From contig NC_015964.1 of assembly GCF_000210895.1 (NCBI RefSeq), forward strand, positions 761,001 through 825,000: DNA of 64,000 nucleotides, in the 5' to 3' direction. How positions within the stretch are numbered: the stretch's first letter is position 1; every line of letters begins with the position of its first letter. A model generated the notes under the pieces. The model was given only the letters and a program-made list of their open reading frames with translations. It searched no databases and was not told where the DNA came from. The translations under genes were made by a program, and so were the position numbers. This DNA is from Haemophilus parainfluenzae T3T1. GTDB lineage: Bacteria > Pseudomonadota > Gammaproteobacteria > Enterobacterales > Pasteurellaceae. This document shows positions 51,166 to 62,841 of this stretch, one piece after another.

Positions 51166-51209
51166 TAGCAAAGTGCGGTTAAAATCTGCAGATTTTTTCT
51201 ACAATAGAC

Positions 51210-51238
51210 TTTACAAGAGCGAGATTAATCACTATAAT
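51210..51238 (+). promoter_or_regulatory. Promoter of the rplJ operon
   Basis: TTTACA (51210-51215) and TATAAT (51233-51238) are 17 bases apart, close to the ideal sigma-70 promoter. Transcription would start near 51245 and include the whole L10 leader. Confidence 0.88.
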
Positions 51239-51244
51239 CTCGCT

Positions 51245-51477
51245 CCTAAATTACGCTTAGCGTAAAATTTCTGGTTGGTGCTTGACCTATTCAAGCCCCG
51301 TCCAAGACCGTAGGGAATGGTTAGCAATAATCGTCTTAATAATCCTACGTAGATGGTGAACAGAATAAGAATATTTCTTGCTTCTGGGCACCGAAGTCGT
51401 CCTAGTCTGAAAGATAACTCTTTCGATGAGGTAAATTAATTCCGAGAAATCGGAGTGTATTCAGGAGCTAAAAGCCA
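51245..51477 (+). ncRNA. Ribosomal protein L10 leader (rplJ-rplL autoregulatory RNA)
   Basis: A 230-base untranslated leader with the L10 leader pattern: an AAGACCGTAGG/CCTACG paired stem enclosing the kink-turn-like GTTAGCAATAATCGTCTTA stretch, then a second hairpin and the AGGAG ribosome site. The L10-L12 complex binds such leaders and blocks translation of rplJL. Together with the preceding gap it explains the 312-base stretch without a gene. Confidence 0.82.
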
Positions 51478-51969
51478 ATGGCATTAAATCTTCAAGACAA
51501 ACAAGCAATTGTTGCTGAAGTAAATGAAGCAGCCAAAGGTGCACTTTCAGCAGTAATCGCGGATTCTCGCGGTGTAACTGTTGATAAAATGACTGAATTA
51601 CGTAAAGCAGCTCGTGAAGCTGGTGTAACAATGCGCGTTGTTCGTAATACTTTATTACGTCGTGCGGTTGAAGGCACTGATTTCGAATGCTTACAAGATA
51701 CGTTTGTAGGTCCAACACTTATCGCATTCTCTCATGAACACCCAGGTGCAGCAGCACGTTTGTTCAAAGATTTTGCTAAAGCAAACGATAAGTTTGAAAT
51801 TAAAGGTGCAGCCTTTGAAGGTAAGATCCAAGATGTTGAATTCTTAGCAACATTACCAACTTACGAAGAAGCAATTGCACGTTTAATGGGCACAATGAAA
51901 GAAGCTGCGGCAGGCAAACTTGTTCGCACTTTTGCGGCATTACGCGACAAATTACAAGAAGCAGCTTAA
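51478..51969 (+). CDS. rplJ: 50S ribosomal protein L10
   Basis: 163 residues of uL10: [43 protein letters not shown] and the C-terminal helix that binds L7/L12 dimers. It forms the base of the ribosomal stalk and represses its own operon. Strong AGGAG ribosome site. It is not preceded by rplKA here; ridA is upstream instead. Confidence 0.97.
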   Translation: MALNLQDKQAIVAEVNEAAKGALSAVIADSRGVTVDKMTELRKAAREAGVTMRVVRNTLLRRAVEGTDFECLQDTFVGPTLIAFSHEHPGAAARLFKDFAKANDKFEIKGAAFEGKIQDVEFLATLPTYEEAIARLMGTMKEAAAGKLVRTFAALRDKLQEAA

Positions 51970-52023
51970 TCATTAAGCGTTTCTTACTTCATTTAACTTT
52001 ATTAATTTTAGGAATTGATTGTT

Positions 52024-52395
52024 ATGTCATTAACTAACGAACAAATCATTGAAGCGATTGCTTCTAAATCTGTAACTGAAATCGTTGAATTAATCGCAGC
52101 GATGGAAGAAAAATTCGGCGTTTCTGCAGCAGCAGTAGCAGCAGCTCCAGTAGCTGGCGGTGCAGCAGCAGCGGCAGAAGAAAAAACTGAATTCGACGTA
52201 GTTCTTGCTGAAGCTGGTGCTAACAAAGTAGCAGTTATCAAAGCAGTACGTGGTGCAACTGGTTTAGGCTTAAAAGAAGCTAAAGACTTAGTTGAATCTG
52301 CTCCAGCTAACTTAAAAGAAGGCATTTCTAAAGAAGAAGCTGAAGCACTTAAGAAAGAATTAGAAGAAGCTGGTGCAAAAGTAGAAATCAAATAA
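52024..52395 (+). CDS. rplL: 50S ribosomal protein L7/L12
   Basis: 123 residues from the ATG at 52024; the open frame three codons longer starts with ATT and is not credible. N-terminal dimerisation helices, an Ala/Gly-rich hinge ([19 protein letters not shown]) and the C-terminal domain [38 protein letters not shown]. It recruits translation GTPases. It lies 54 bases after rplJ. Confidence 0.98.
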   Translation: MSLTNEQIIEAIASKSVTEIVELIAAMEEKFGVSAAAVAAAPVAGGAAAAAEEKTEFDVVLAEAGANKVAVIKAVRGATGLGLKEAKDLVESAPANLKEGISKEEAEALKKELEEAGAKVEIK

Positions 52396-52428
52396 TTTTT
52401 GATTTACTTATGTCCTGTTTCTCAGGCT

Positions 52429-52463
52429 TAATGGCTGGTGGTTTACCATCAGCCATTTTGTGC
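52429..52463 (+). terminator. Attenuator-like hairpin between rplL and rpoB
   Basis: AATGGCTG and CAGCCATT pair around GTGGTTTACCAT, then TTTGTG. It lies 34 bases past rplL, where enterobacteria have the partial terminator that lowers rpoBC relative to the ribosomal proteins. The remaining gap to 52690 holds a degenerate uptake-sequence dyad (52615-52645) and no gene. Confidence 0.75.
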
Positions 52464-52690
52464 TATCAAAAACAGCACAAAAAACAGATAGGCATTTTCC
52501 GTTTAATGGTATCTGTTTCCACTTAAATTAATCAGACGTTTTAATTTAAGTAGCCCACTACAGAAGTAAGGTTCAGAGTGCGGTATCCGAAACGGCGTCA
52601 ATCCCCGATATAAATAAAAGCGTCAATCAATTTGACCGCACTTTTTTATATCAACTCGGTCTCACTAAAATTTACAGAGGAAAACCAATA

Positions 52691-55600
52691 ATGGGTTACT
52701 CCTATACTGAGAAAAAACGAATTCGTAAAGACTTCGGCAAACGTTCGCAAGTTTTAAATGTACCTTATTTATTAACCATCCAATTAGATTCTTTTGATAA
52801 ATTCATTCAAAAAGATCCTGAAGGTCAACAAGGCTTAGAAGCTGCATTCCGTTCTGTTTTCCCAATCGTAAGCAATAACGGTTATACAGAATTACAATAT
52901 GTTGATTACCGTTTAGAAGAGCCAGAATTTGATGTACGTGAATGTCAAATTCGTGGTTCAACTTATGCAGCAGGTTTACGCGTAAAATTACGTTTGGTCA
53001 GCTACGATAAAGAATCTTCATCACGCGCAGTCAAAGACATTAAAGAAAGCGAAGTATATATGGGTGAAATCCCATTAATGACTGACAACGGTACTTTTGT
53101 TATCAATGGTACTGAGCGTGTTATCGTTTCACAATTACACCGTAGCCCGGGCGTATTCTTTGATTCTGACAAAGGTAAAACACACTCTTCAGGTAAAGTG
53201 CTTTATAACGCACGCATTATCCCTTACCGTGGTTCTTGGTTAGATTTCGAATTTGATCCAAAAGATAACTTATATGCGCGTATTGACCGCCGCCGTAAAT
53301 TACCGGCAACCATTATTTTACGTGCGTTAGGTTACACCGTTGAAGAAATCTTAAACTTATTCTTCGATAAAGTAACTTTCGAAATCGCTGGCAATAAATT
53401 ACTCATGACATTAGTGCCAGAACGTCTACGTGGTGAAACGGCAACATTTGATATTGAAGCAAATGGCAAAGTCTATGTAGAACGCGGTCGTCGTATTACA
53501 GCTCGTCACATCAAAGCATTAGAAAAAGATAATGTGACCCAAGTTGAAGTGCCAACTGAATATATCGCAGGTAAAGTTGCAGCGAAAGATTATGTAGATC
53601 TTGAATCAGGTGAAATCATTTGCCCAGCAAATGGCGAGATTTCTTTAGAAGTGTTAGCGAAATTATCGCAAGCAGGCTATAAAGTGATCGAAACATTATT
53701 CACCAATGACTTAGATTACGGTCCATATATCTCTGAAACATTACGTGTTGATCCAACTTACGATCGTGTAAGTGCATTATATGAAATCTATCGTATGATG
53801 CGTCCAGGTGAACCACCTACACCAGAATCTTCAGAAGCATTATTCAATAACTTATTCTTCTCTGCAGAACGTTATGATTTATCTGCAGTAGGTCGTATGA
53901 AGTTTAATCGTTCGTTAGGTATTCCTGAAGGCGAGGGTACTGGTATTTTAAGTAACGACGATATCATTCGTGTGATGAAAAAACTCATCGACATTCGTAA
54001 TGGTCGTGGTGAAGTGGATGATATCGACCACTTGGGTAACCGTCGTATTCGCTCAGTGGGTGAAATGGCTGAAAACCAATTCCGTATTGGTTTAGTTCGT
54101 GTAGAAAGAGCAGTTAAAGAGCGTTTATCTTTAGGTGATTTAGATGCGATCACGCCACAAGACTTAATTAATCCAAAACCAATTTCTGCGGCAGTGAAAG
54201 AATTTTTTGGTTCTTCACAACTTTCGCAATTCATGGACCAAAACAACCCATTATCAGAAGTAACACATAAACGTCGTATTTCTGCATTAGGTCCAGGCGG
54301 TTTGACGCGTGAACGCGCAGGCTTTGAGGTACGTGACGTACATAACACCCACTATGGTCGTTTATGTCCAATCGAAACCCCTGAAGGTCCAAACATCGGT
54401 TTGATCAACTCACTTTCTGCGTTTGCTCGTACGAACGATTACGGTTTCTTAGAAACTCCATATCGTAAAGTGGTTGATGGTCAAGTAACCGAAGAAATCG
54501 AATACTTATCTGCAATTGATGAAGCAAACTACATCATTGCACAGGCGAACTCAAACCTTGATGAGAATAATCGCTTTACAGATGCATTCGTTACTGCACG
54601 TGGTGAACGCGGTGAATCTGGTCTTTATAAACCAGAAGAAATTCACTATATGGACGTTTCAACTCAACAAGTGGTATCTGTGGCTGCAGCGTTAATTCCA
54701 TTCTTAGAGCATGACGATGCGAACCGTGCCTTAATGGGTGCGAACATGCAACGTCAAGCGGTTCCTACTTTACGTGCTGATAAGCCGTTAGTGGGTACAG
54801 GTATGGAAAAACCAATCGCACTTGACTCAGGTGTGGCGGTTGTAGCGAAACGTGGTGGTATAGTTCAATATGTTGATGCTTCTCGTATCGTTATTAAAGT
54901 AAATGAAGACGAAACTGTAGCAGGCGAAGCGGGTATTGATATTTATAACTTAATTAAATACACCCGTTCTAACCAAAATACGTGTATCAACCAAATTCCT
55001 TGTGTGAATTTAGGCGATCCAATTAACCGTGGTGAAGTGTTAGCAGATGGTCCTTCAACAGACTTAGGTGAATTAGCATTAGGTCAAAATATCCGTGTGG
55101 CGTTCATGCCTTGGAACGGTTATAACTTCGAAGACTCAATGTTAGTTTCCGAGCGTGTTGTACAACAAGACCGCTTCACGACAATCCACATTCAAGAATT
55201 ATCTTGTGTGGCGCGTGATACTAAATTAGGTTCTGAAGAAATCACTGCGGATATTCCAAACGTAGGTGAATCTGCATTAAGCAAATTGGATGAATCTGGT
55301 ATCGTGTATGTGGGGGCTGAAGTAAAAGGTGGCGACATCTTAGTCGGTAAAGTCACCCCTAAAGGCGAAACTCAATTAACACCAGAAGAAAAATTGTTAC
55401 GTGCAATCTTCGGTGAAAAAGCATCTGATGTGAAAGACTCTTCATTACGTGTACCAAATAGCGTAAGCGGTACTGTAATTGACGTTCAAGTCTTCACCCG
55501 TGATGGCGTAGAAAAAGACAAACGTGCATTAGAAATTGAAGAAATGCAGTTAAAACAAGCTAAGAAAGACCTTTCTGATGAATTAGAAATCTTAGAAGCT

Positions 55601-56719
55601 GGCTTGTTTGCTCGTGTGCGTAATCTACTTATCGCTGGTGGTATTGATGCGGCTCAATTAGATAAAATGGATCGCACCAAATGGTTAGAACAAACCATTT
55701 CAGATGAAGAAAAACAAAACCAATTAGAACAGCTTGCTGAGCAATATGAAGAATTACGTAAAGAGTTTGAACACAAACTTGAAGTAAAACGTAAGAAAAT
55801 CATTAAAGGCGATGACCTCGCACCAGGCGTGTTAAAAGTGGTTAAAGTTTACCTAGCGGTGAAACGTCACATTCAACCGGGTGATAAAATGGCGGGTCGT
55901 CACGGTAACAAAGGTGTTATCTCAAAAATCAATCCAGTGGAAGATATGCCATACGATGAAAACGGTCAACCGGTTGAAATCGTATTGAACCCACTGGGTG
56001 TACCATCTCGTATGAACATCGGTCAGATCTTAGAAACTCACTTAGGCTTAGCTGCTAAAGGTATCGGTGATCAAATCAATACGATGATCAAACAAAAACA
56101 AGATGTTGAGAAACTTCGTGGCTATATGCAAAAAGCATACGATTTAGGTCATGGTGCACAAAAAGTGGATTTAAGCACCTTTAGTGATGACGAAATCATG
56201 CGTTTAGCAGAAAACCTACGTAAAGGTTTACCGGTAGCAACACCAGTGTTTGATGGTGCTGATGAGCAAGAAATCAAAGAAATGTTGAAACTTGGTGGCT
56301 TACCAACTTCAGGTCAGATCACGTTATACGATGGCCGTACTGGTGAGAAATTCGAGCGTCCAGTAACCGTAGGTTATATGTACATGCTCAAATTGAACCA
56401 CTTAGTTGATGACAAAATGCATGCTCGTTCAACAGGTTCTTATAGTCTTGTTACTCAACAACCACTTGGTGGTAAAGCACAATTCGGTGGTCAACGTTTC
56501 GGTGAGATGGAGGTATGGGCACTTGAAGCATACGGTGCTGCTTACACCTTACAAGAAATGTTAACTGTGAAATCCGATGACGTGAACGGCCGTACGAAGA
56601 TGTATAAAAACATCGTCGGTGGCAACCAACAAATGGATCCGGGTACACCGGAATCTTTCAACGTAATTATGAAAGAAATCCGTTCACTTGGTTTGAATAT
56701 CGAGCTAGACGAAGAGTAA
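52691..56719 (+). CDS. rpoB: RNA polymerase beta subunit
   Basis: 1342 residues, equal to E. coli RpoB. The rifampicin pocket (cluster I) [31 protein letters not shown] carries the sensitive-type residues at positions matching S512-S531 of E. coli. The active-site [12 protein letters not shown] (near 1064) and the C-terminal [16 protein letters not shown] clamp region are intact. It forms the catalytic core with RpoC. GAGGAAAA precedes the ATG. Confidence 0.98.
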   Translation: MGYSYTEKKRIRKDFGKRSQVLNVPYLLTIQLDSFDKFIQKDPEGQQGLEAAFRSVFPIVSNNGYTELQYVDYRLEEPEFDVRECQIRGSTYAAGLRVKLRLVSYDKESSSRAVKDIKESEVYMGEIPLMTDNGTFVINGTERVIVSQLHRSPGVFFDSDKGKTHSSGKVLYNARIIPYRGSWLDFEFDPKDNLYARIDRRRKLPATIILRALGYTVEEILNLFFDKVTFEIAGNKLLMTLVPERLRGETATFDIEANGKVYVERGRRITARHIKALEKDNVTQVEVPTEYIAGKVAAKDYVDLESGEIICPANGEISLEVLAKLSQAGYKVIETLFTNDLDYGPYISETLRVDPTYDRVSALYEIYRMMRPGEPPTPESSEALFNNLFFSAERYDLSAVGRMKFNRSLGIPEGEGTGILSNDDIIRVMKKLIDIRNGRGEVDDIDHLGNRRIRSVGEMAENQFRIGLVRVERAVKERLSLGDLDAITPQDLINPKPISAAVKEFFGSSQLSQFMDQNNPLSEVTHKRRISALGPGGLTRERAGFEVRDVHNTHYGRLCPIETPEGPNIGLINSLSAFARTNDYGFLETPYRKVVDGQVTEEIEYLSAIDEANYIIAQANSNLDENNRFTDAFVTARGERGESGLYKPEEIHYMDVSTQQVVSVAAALIPFLEHDDANRALMGANMQRQAVPTLRADKPLVGTGMEKPIALDSGVAVVAKRGGIVQYVDASRIVIKVNEDETVAGEAGIDIYNLIKYTRSNQNTCINQIPCVNLGDPINRGEVLADGPSTDLGELALGQNIRVAFMPWNGYNFEDSMLVSERVVQQDRFTTIHIQELSCVARDTKLGSEEITADIPNVGESALSKLDESGIVYVGAEVKGGDILVGKVTPKGETQLTPEEKLLRAIFGEKASDVKDSSLRVPNSVSGTVIDVQVFTRDGVEKDKRALEIEEMQLKQAKKDLSDELEILEAGLFARVRNLLIAGGIDAAQLDKMDRTKWLEQTISDEEKQNQLEQLAEQYEELRKEFEHKLEVKRKKIIKGDDLAPGVLKVVKVYLAVKRHIQPGDKMAGRHGNKGVISKINPVEDMPYDENGQPVEIVLNPLGVPSRMNIGQILETHLGLAAKGIGDQINTMIKQKQDVEKLRGYMQKAYDLGHGAQKVDLSTFSDDEIMRLAENLRKGLPVATPVFDGADEQEIKEMLKLGGLPTSGQITLYDGRTGEKFERPVTVGYMYMLKLNHLVDDKMHARSTGSYSLVTQQPLGGKAQFGGQRFGEMEVWALEAYGAAYTLQEMLTVKSDDVNGRTKMYKNIVGGNQQMDPGTPESFNVIMKEIRSLGLNIELDEE

Positions 56720-56732
56720 TCGACAAACCGGT

Positions 56733-56754
56733 CTTCCCCTGTACGCAGGGGAAG
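56733..56754 (+). other. GC-rich hairpin with UACG loop between rpoB and rpoC
   Basis: CTTCCCCTG and CAGGGGAAG form a perfect 9-bp stem with loop TACG, 13 bases past the rpoB stop. A UNCG-type loop on a GC-rich stem should be very stable. No T run follows. Confidence 0.7.
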
Positions 56755-56773
56755 CAAAAGGAAGAAATCGCCG

Positions 56774-56811
56774 AAGTGCGGTTAAAAAACAAAATATTTT
56801 TGACCGCACTT
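56774..56811 (+). terminator. Uptake-sequence dyad between rpoB and rpoC
   Basis: AAGTGCGGT (56774-56782) and ACCGCACTT (56803-56811), with ATTTTT before the right arm. It lies within an essential operon, just ahead of the rpoC ribosome site, so termination must be weak or conditional. Confidence 0.55.
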
Positions 56812-56842
56812 TGAAACCCTTAACTCCGACAGGAGACTATTT

Positions 56843-59800
56843 GTGAAAGACTTAGTTAAGTTTTTAAAAGCACAATCAAAAACCAGTGAAGATTTTGATG
56901 TGATTAAAATTGGGTTAGCTTCTCCAGACATGATCCGTTCTTGGTCATTTGGTGAAGTTAAAAAACCTGAAACAATCAACTATCGTACGTTCAAACCTGA
57001 GCGTGACGGTCTTTTCTGTGCACGTATCTTCGGGCCAGTAAAAGATTACGAATGTTTATGTGGAAAATATAAACGCTTAAAACACCGTGGTGTGATTTGT
57101 GAAAAATGTGGTGTTGAAGTAACACAAACTAAAGTGCGTCGTGAACGTATGGGCCACATTGAATTGGCTTGTCCTGTGGCACACATTTGGTTCTTAAAAT
57201 CACTTCCGTCCCGTATCGGTTTATTACTTGATATGCCGTTACGTGATATTGAGCGTGTGCTTTACTTTGAAATGTACATCGTAACCGAACCGGGTATGAC
57301 CGATTTGGAACGTGGACAGTTATTAACTGAAGAACAATTCCTTGATGCAGAAGACCGCTGGCAAGATGAATTCGAAGCGAAAATGGGTGCTGAAGCAATT
57401 CAAGATTTACTTAAAGGTATTGATCTTGAAGTGGAATGTGAAAAATTACGTGAAGAGTTACAAGAAACTAACTCTGAAACCAAACGTAAGAAAATCACTA
57501 AACGCTTAAAATTATTAGAAGCTTTCCAACAATCTGGTAACAAACCAGAGTGGATGGTGATGACTGTATTACCAGTACTTCCACCAGATTTACGTCCGTT
57601 AGTACCATTAGATGGTGGTCGTTTTGCAACTTCTGACTTGAACGATTTATATCGTCGCGTGATCAACCGTAACAACCGTTTAAAACGTTTATTGGATTTA
57701 ATCGCACCAGATATTATCGTGCGTAACGAAAAACGTATGTTACAAGAATCTGTTGATGCGTTATTAGATAATGGTCGTCGTGGTCGTGCGATTACGGGGT
57801 CTAACCGTCGTCCATTGAAATCACTTGCGGATATGATCAAAGGTAAACAAGGTCGTTTCCGTCAAAACTTATTAGGTAAACGTGTTGACTATTCAGGCCG
57901 TTCTGTAATCACTGTAGGTCCATACTTGCACTTACACCAATGTGGTTTACCGAAGAAAATGGCATTGGAATTATTCCGTCCGTTTATCTACGCAAAATTA
58001 GAAAGCCGTGGTTATGCAACTACAATCAAAGCGGCTAAGAAAATGGTTGAGCGTGAAGACGCGATCGTTTGGGATATCTTGGCAGAAGTTATTCGTGAGC
58101 ACCCAATTCTATTGAACCGTGCACCGACACTTCACCGTTTAGGTATCCAAGCGTTTGAACCACTTCTAATCGAAGGTAAAGCAATCCAGTTACACCCACT
58201 TGTTTGTGCAGCGTTCAACGCGGACTTCGATGGTGACCAAATGGCGGTTCACGTCCCATTAACACTTGAAGCTCAGTTAGAAGCGCGTGCGTTAATGATG
58301 TCAACCAACAACGTACTTTCACCTGCAAACGGTGATCCAATTATCGTTCCATCACAAGACGTGGTGTTGGGTCTTTACTATATGACCCGTGAAAAAGTAA
58401 ACGGTAAAGGTGAAGGCATGTTATTGCAAGATCCGCGCGAAGCTGAAAAAGCATATCGCACAGGTGAAGCAGAGTTACATTCTCGCGTTAAAGTACGTAT
58501 TACTGAATATGTGAAAAATGAAGCTGGCGAATTCGAAGAGAAAACCACATTAACCGACACCACTATCGGTCGTGCAATCTTATGGATGATTGCACCAAAA
58601 GGTATGCCTTATTCATTGTTCAACCAAACATTAGGTAAAAAAGCAATTTCTAAACTTATCAACGAAGCTTATCGTCGTTTAGGTTTGAAAGAAGCGGTAA
58701 TGTTTGCTGACCATATTATGTATACCGGTTTTGCTTATGCTGCTCGTTCAGGTTCTTCTGTGGGTATCGACGATATGGTTATCCCAGAGAAAAAATACGA
58801 AATTATTTCTGCAGCGGAAGAAGAAGTGGCAGAAATTCAAGAACAGTTCCAATCTGGTCTTGTAACAGCTGGCGAACGTTATAACAAAGTCATCGATATT
58901 TGGGCTGCGGCGAATGAGCGCGTAGCGAAAGCGATGATGGAAAACTTATCTCAGGAAGAAGTAATCAACCGTGAAGGTAACCCTGAGAAACAAGCTTCTT
59001 TCAACAGTATCTTTATGATGGCTGACTCTGGTGCGCGTGGTTCTGCAGCTCAGATTCGTCAGTTAGCAGGTATGCGTGGTTTGATGGCGCGTCCAGATGG
59101 TTCGATCATCGAAACCCCAATTACAGCGAACTTCCGTGAAGGTTTGAACGTACTTCAGTACTTTATTTCAACCCACGGTGCGCGTAAAGGTTTGGCGGAT
59201 ACCGCATTAAAAACAGCAAACTCTGGTTACTTAACTCGTCGTTTAGTTGACGTGGCACAAGACTTAGTGATCGTTGAAGATGACTGTGGTACACACGAAG
59301 GCTTAGTCATGACTCCATTAATTGAAGGTGGTGATGAGAAAGTTCCACTTCGCGAATTAGTGTTAGGTCGTGTTGTAGCTGAAGATGTGTACAAACCAGG
59401 TACAGAAGAGGTCTTAATTGCACGTAACACTTTATTAGATGAAAAACTTTGTGATGTGTTAGATGCAAACTCAGTGGACAGCGTAAAAGTACGTTCTGTT
59501 GTAACTTGTGATACTGACTTCGGTGTATGTGCGAAATGTTACGGTCGTGACTTAGCGCGTGGTCACCTCATCAACCAAGGTGAAGCAGTTGGTGTTATCG
59601 CTGCTCAATCTATCGGTGAGCCAGGTACACAGTTAACCATGCGTACGTTCCACATCGGTGGTGCAGCTTCTGCAGCAGCGAAAGAATCTAGCGTACAAAT
59701 CAAAAACAACGGTACTTTACACCTTGCTAACGCGAAATTCGTTGTTAATGACGAAGGTAAATTAGTTTTAACTTCTCGTAATACTGAATTAACCGTTACA

Positions 59801-61093
59801 GATGAATTTGGTCGTACGAAAGAACACTATAAAGTGCCTTACGGTACTGTGTTGAATAAAGCAGATGGTCAAGAAGTATCAGCGGGTGAAACAGTAGCAA
59901 ACTGGGATCCACATACCATGCCAGTTGTCTCTGAAGTATCAGGTTTTGTGAAATTCATCGATATCGTGGACGGTTTAACTGTAACTCGTCAAACGGATGA
60001 ATTAACTGGTCTTTCTTCTATCGTGGTACAAGACGTGGGTGAACGTGCAACTGCAGGTAAAGATTTACGTCCAACCATCAAATTAGTTGATGCAAAAGGT
60101 AACGATATCTTCTTACCTGAAACTGACGTTATTGCACAATACTTCTTACCAGGTAAAGCAATCGTAAGTTTAGATGACGGTGCGGAAGTGAAAGTGGGTG
60201 AACCACTTGCACGTATTCCACAAGAATCTGTGGGTACTAAAGATATTACCGGTGGTCTTCCACGCGTTGCTGATTTATTCGAAGCACGTAAACCGAAAGA
60301 GCCAGCAATCTTGGCTGAAATTTCAGGTATCGTGTCCTTCGGTAAAGAAACCAAAGGTAAACGTCGCTTGTTAATCACCCCAACTGAAGGTGAAATCTAC
60401 GAAGAAATGATTCCAAAATGGCGTCAACTCAACGTATTTGAAGGCGAGATGGTAGAACGTGGTGATGTGATTTCTGATGGTGCAGAGACTCCACACGATA
60501 TCTTACGTTTACGTGGTGTTCGTGCTGTAACTGAATATATCGTGAACGAAGTGCAAGAAGTTTACCGCTTACAAGGGGTAAAAATTAACGATAAGCACAT
60601 CGAAGTAATCGTACGTCAAATGTTACGTAAAGCAGTCATCACTAAAGCTTATGACAGCGAATTCCTCGAAGGGGAACAAGTTGAAGTGGCTCGCGTGAAA
60701 ATTGTGAACCGTAAACGTGAAGCGGAAGGTAAACCACCAGTTGAATTCGAACGTGAATTACTTGGTATTACCAAAGCGTCATTGGCGACAGAATCCTTCA
60801 TTTCTGCGGCATCGTTCCAAGAAACCACTCGCGTGCTTACTGAAGCAGCGGTGGCGGGTAAACGTGATGAATTACGTGGCTTGAAAGAGAACGTAATCGT
60901 AGGTCGTTTAATCCCTGCAGGTACTGGTTTTGCGTATCACCAAGGTCGTCATAAAAAACGTATTGTAGATGATGTTGTGATTAAATTGTCTGAAGACGAT
61001 GAAGCAGCAATTGCTGATGAATTCGTGATGACAGCAGATGATGCAACAACTAACTTGGCAGAAATGCTTAATATGGCAGATGATGCAGAGTAA
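56843..61093 (+). CDS. rpoC: RNA polymerase beta-prime subunit
   Basis: 1416 residues starting at a GTG (GTGAAAGACTTAGTT), matching E. coli MKDLLKFLKAQ and preceded by AGGAG. The N-terminal zinc site is [20 protein letters not shown] (near 70-88), the catalytic Asp triad is NADFDGDQM (near 458-466), and the second zinc site is [15 protein letters not shown] (near 890). It supplies the active-site magnesium. It ends the rplJL-rpoBC unit at a strong terminator. Confidence 0.98.
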   Translation: MKDLVKFLKAQSKTSEDFDVIKIGLASPDMIRSWSFGEVKKPETINYRTFKPERDGLFCARIFGPVKDYECLCGKYKRLKHRGVICEKCGVEVTQTKVRRERMGHIELACPVAHIWFLKSLPSRIGLLLDMPLRDIERVLYFEMYIVTEPGMTDLERGQLLTEEQFLDAEDRWQDEFEAKMGAEAIQDLLKGIDLEVECEKLREELQETNSETKRKKITKRLKLLEAFQQSGNKPEWMVMTVLPVLPPDLRPLVPLDGGRFATSDLNDLYRRVINRNNRLKRLLDLIAPDIIVRNEKRMLQESVDALLDNGRRGRAITGSNRRPLKSLADMIKGKQGRFRQNLLGKRVDYSGRSVITVGPYLHLHQCGLPKKMALELFRPFIYAKLESRGYATTIKAAKKMVEREDAIVWDILAEVIREHPILLNRAPTLHRLGIQAFEPLLIEGKAIQLHPLVCAAFNADFDGDQMAVHVPLTLEAQLEARALMMSTNNVLSPANGDPIIVPSQDVVLGLYYMTREKVNGKGEGMLLQDPREAEKAYRTGEAELHSRVKVRITEYVKNEAGEFEEKTTLTDTTIGRAILWMIAPKGMPYSLFNQTLGKKAISKLINEAYRRLGLKEAVMFADHIMYTGFAYAARSGSSVGIDDMVIPEKKYEIISAAEEEVAEIQEQFQSGLVTAGERYNKVIDIWAAANERVAKAMMENLSQEEVINREGNPEKQASFNSIFMMADSGARGSAAQIRQLAGMRGLMARPDGSIIETPITANFREGLNVLQYFISTHGARKGLADTALKTANSGYLTRRLVDVAQDLVIVEDDCGTHEGLVMTPLIEGGDEKVPLRELVLGRVVAEDVYKPGTEEVLIARNTLLDEKLCDVLDANSVDSVKVRSVVTCDTDFGVCAKCYGRDLARGHLINQGEAVGVIAAQSIGEPGTQLTMRTFHIGGAASAAAKESSVQIKNNGTLHLANAKFVVNDEGKLVLTSRNTELTVTDEFGRTKEHYKVPYGTVLNKADGQEVSAGETVANWDPHTMPVVSEVSGFVKFIDIVDGLTVTRQTDELTGLSSIVVQDVGERATAGKDLRPTIKLVDAKGNDIFLPETDVIAQYFLPGKAIVSLDDGAEVKVGEPLARIPQESVGTKDITGGLPRVADLFEARKPKEPAILAEISGIVSFGKETKGKRRLLITPTEGEIYEEMIPKWRQLNVFEGEMVERGDVISDGAETPHDILRLRGVRAVTEYIVNEVQEVYRLQGVKINDKHIEVIVRQMLRKAVITKAYDSEFLEGEQVEVARVKIVNRKREAEGKPPVEFERELLGITKASLATESFISAASFQETTRVLTEAAVAGKRDELRGLKENVIVGRLIPAGTGFAYHQGRHKKRIVDDVVIKLSEDDEAAIADEFVMTADDATTNLAEMLNMADDAE

Positions 61094-61110
61094 TCGCTAA
61101 TCGATAAAAT

Positions 61111-61139
61111 AAAACCCGAGTTTAGGCTCGGGTTTTTTA
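61111..61139 (+). terminator. Terminator of rpoC
   Basis: AAAACCCGAG and CTCGGGTTTT form a 10-bp stem with a TTTAGG loop followed by TTATT. It closes the rpo operon. Confidence 0.95.
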
Positions 61140-61150
61140 TTATCTCAATA

Positions 61151-61221
61151 AAGAAAGTGCGGTCAGTTTTTAATGAATTTTTCTTTTGGAAAAGTATTGT
61201 AAAAACTGACCGCACTTTCTT
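61151..61221. repeat. Perfect 22-bp inverted repeat built on uptake sequences
   Basis: The arms 61151-61172 and 61200-61221 are exact reverse complements over 22 bases with a 27-base loop. Each holds AAAGTGCGGTCAG or its complement, so the match extends 13 bases past the 9-base core. It lies between the converging rpoC and metQ, each of which already has its own terminator. Confidence 0.9.
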
Positions 61222-61231
61222 TTCATCAATA

Positions 61232-61255
61232 AAAGGCCACCTTGTTGGTGGCCTT
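61232..61255 (-). terminator. Terminator of metQ
   Basis: AAGGCCACC and GGTGGCCTT pair around TTGTT; TTTT follows on the minus strand. It lies 23 bases past the metQ stop. Confidence 0.88.
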
Positions 61256-61278
61256 AAAATATTGAGTTTAAGCTAAGA

Positions 61279-62109
61279 TTACCAGCCTTTTACAACACCA
61301 TCTTTAAAGTGTTTTTTCGCTTCTTGGTAAACTTCTTCAGTTTGGTATGCTTTCACGAAATCTTGGATCGCTTTACTGTCTTTGTTATCAGTACGCGCAA
61401 CGATGATGTTTACGTATGGAGAATCTTTGTCTTCTACAAATACGCCGTTATCTTGTGCATTTAAGCCAACTTGACCAGCATAAGTGTTATTTACAACCGC
61501 AAGATCAACATCATCTAATGCACGAGCTGCAACAGAGGTATCTACTTCAGAAATTTTTAAGTTTTTCGGATTTTCAACGATATCTGCGACAGTTGAAAGA
61601 AGATCGTTAGAATTTTTAAGTTTGATTAAACCTTGTTTTTCAAGAAGGATTAATGCACGACCACGGTTTGATGGGTCATTTGGCACAACAACTTTCGCGC
61701 CATCTTTTAATTCATTTACATTTTTGATGGTTTTAGAATAGCCAGCAAGCGGGTAAACAAAGGTGTTACCAACGATCACTAGATTGTTTAAGTTTTTCGC
61801 TTTTACATCTTCATCTAAGTAAGGTTTGTGTTGCATTGCGTTAGCATCTAAATCACCTTTAGATACAGCAGTATTTGGTAACGCATAGTCATTGAATAAA
61901 ACAAATTCAACATTTAAGTTGTATTTATCTTTTGCCACTTTTGCAGCAGTTTCTGCAACTTGGTGTTCAGGACCCGCCATTACACCAACTTTGATTGATG
62001 TTGCTGCAGGCGCAGTTGACACTGCATCTGCTTTTTTCTCTTCTTTACAACCTGTTAATACTAATGCTGACGCGATAGCGGTTATAGCAAATAAGTTTTT
62101 TAATTTCAT
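61279..62109 (-). CDS. metQ: Methionine-binding lipoprotein MetQ
   Basis: 276 residues. Lipobox LTGC with Cys21 follows MKLKNLFAITAIASALV. The mature protein has the NlpA/MetQ plan: KVGVMAGPEHQVAETAAKVAKDKYNLNVEFVLFNDYALPNTAVSKGDLDANAMQHKPYLD, and VVNNTYAGQVGL towards the end. It binds D- and L-methionine for the MetNI importer. In H. influenzae the homologue is the outer-surface lipoprotein HlpA. It is the third gene of metNIQ, 39 bases after metI. Confidence 0.95.
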   Translation of the reverse strand: MKLKNLFAITAIASALVLTGCKEEKKADAVSTAPAATSIKVGVMAGPEHQVAETAAKVAKDKYNLNVEFVLFNDYALPNTAVSKGDLDANAMQHKPYLDEDVKAKNLNNLVIVGNTFVYPLAGYSKTIKNVNELKDGAKVVVPNDPSNRGRALILLEKQGLIKLKNSNDLLSTVADIVENPKNLKISEVDTSVAARALDDVDLAVVNNTYAGQVGLNAQDNGVFVEDKDSPYVNIIVARTDNKDSKAIQDFVKAYQTEEVYQEAKKHFKDGVVKGW

Positions 62110-62148
62110 GTTTTTTCCTTGTTGTGAATAAAATGGTATAGAAAATAA

Positions 62149-62841
62149 TTAACGGTGATCCACTCGTTTTGCGAGCGTATCGCCTAATTTTTGGCTGAGC
62201 ATCACGATAATCACGATAACAATCGTTGCCGCCCAAGTTACCGATGGCATATTACGATAGACACCATAGTTAATGGCGAGGCTTCCTAAGCCGCCACCAC
62301 CTTGCGTTCCCGCCATTGCGGTATAGCCAATTAATGTCACGAAAGTGAGCGTAATGGCATTAATAATCGTTGGTAATGATTCAGGTAAATAGAATTTACG
62401 AATAATTTGCCAATTGGTTGCGCCCATTGCTTTTGCGGTTTCTGTTAAACCGGTTGGAATCTCAAAGAGTGCATTACTTGTTAGGCGAGCAAAAAATGGT
62501 GTTGCCGCTGCACTTAATGACACAATTGCAGCATTAGAACCAATACTACCGCCAGGAAGTAACCAACTGGTAAGCGGAATTAAAGCAAGTAACAAAATAA
62601 TATAAGGGATTGAACGTCCGATATTAATAATGACGTTTAAGAACGCATTGAGTTTTTTGTTTTCTAAAATCGCCCCTTTATTGGTTAAGAAGGTTAAAAA
62701 ACCCAGTGGTAAGCCTAATAAAGCCGCAATTAATGTCGATAATACTGACATATAAATTGTTTCAACGGTCGATACCGTCAGTAAACTCGCGAAGTTATCG
62801 GGGAATTGTTGGCTAAATGTTGCCCATAACTCATTGAACAT
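62149..62841 (-). CDS. metI: Methionine ABC transporter permease MetI
   Basis: 230 residues with five membrane segments. The EAA-loop region reads [39 protein letters not shown], and [24 protein letters not shown] is the conserved MetI end. It forms the homodimeric pore with MetN. It overlaps metN by 11 bases, so it is translationally coupled. Confidence 0.96.
   Translation of the reverse strand: MFNELWATFSQQFPDNFASLLTVSTVETIYMSVLSTLIAALLGLPLGFLTFLTNKGAILENKKLNAFLNVIINIGRSIPYIILLLALIPLTSWLLPGGSIGSNAAIVSLSAAATPFFARLTSNALFEIPTGLTETAKAMGATNWQIIRKFYLPESLPTIINAITLTFVTLIGYTAMAGTQGGGGLGSLAINYGVYRNMPSVTWAATIVIVIIVMLSQKLGDTLAKRVDHR

Noticed and set aside
53872..54348. 158-codon minus-strand frame inside rpoB
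   Set aside because: Antisense to a highly conserved essential gene; the codons mirror rpoB bias, and it lacks a ribosome site.
57400..57840. 146-codon minus-strand frame inside rpoC
   Set aside because: Antisense shadow of a conserved region with Ser/Arg-rich, non-protein-like composition.
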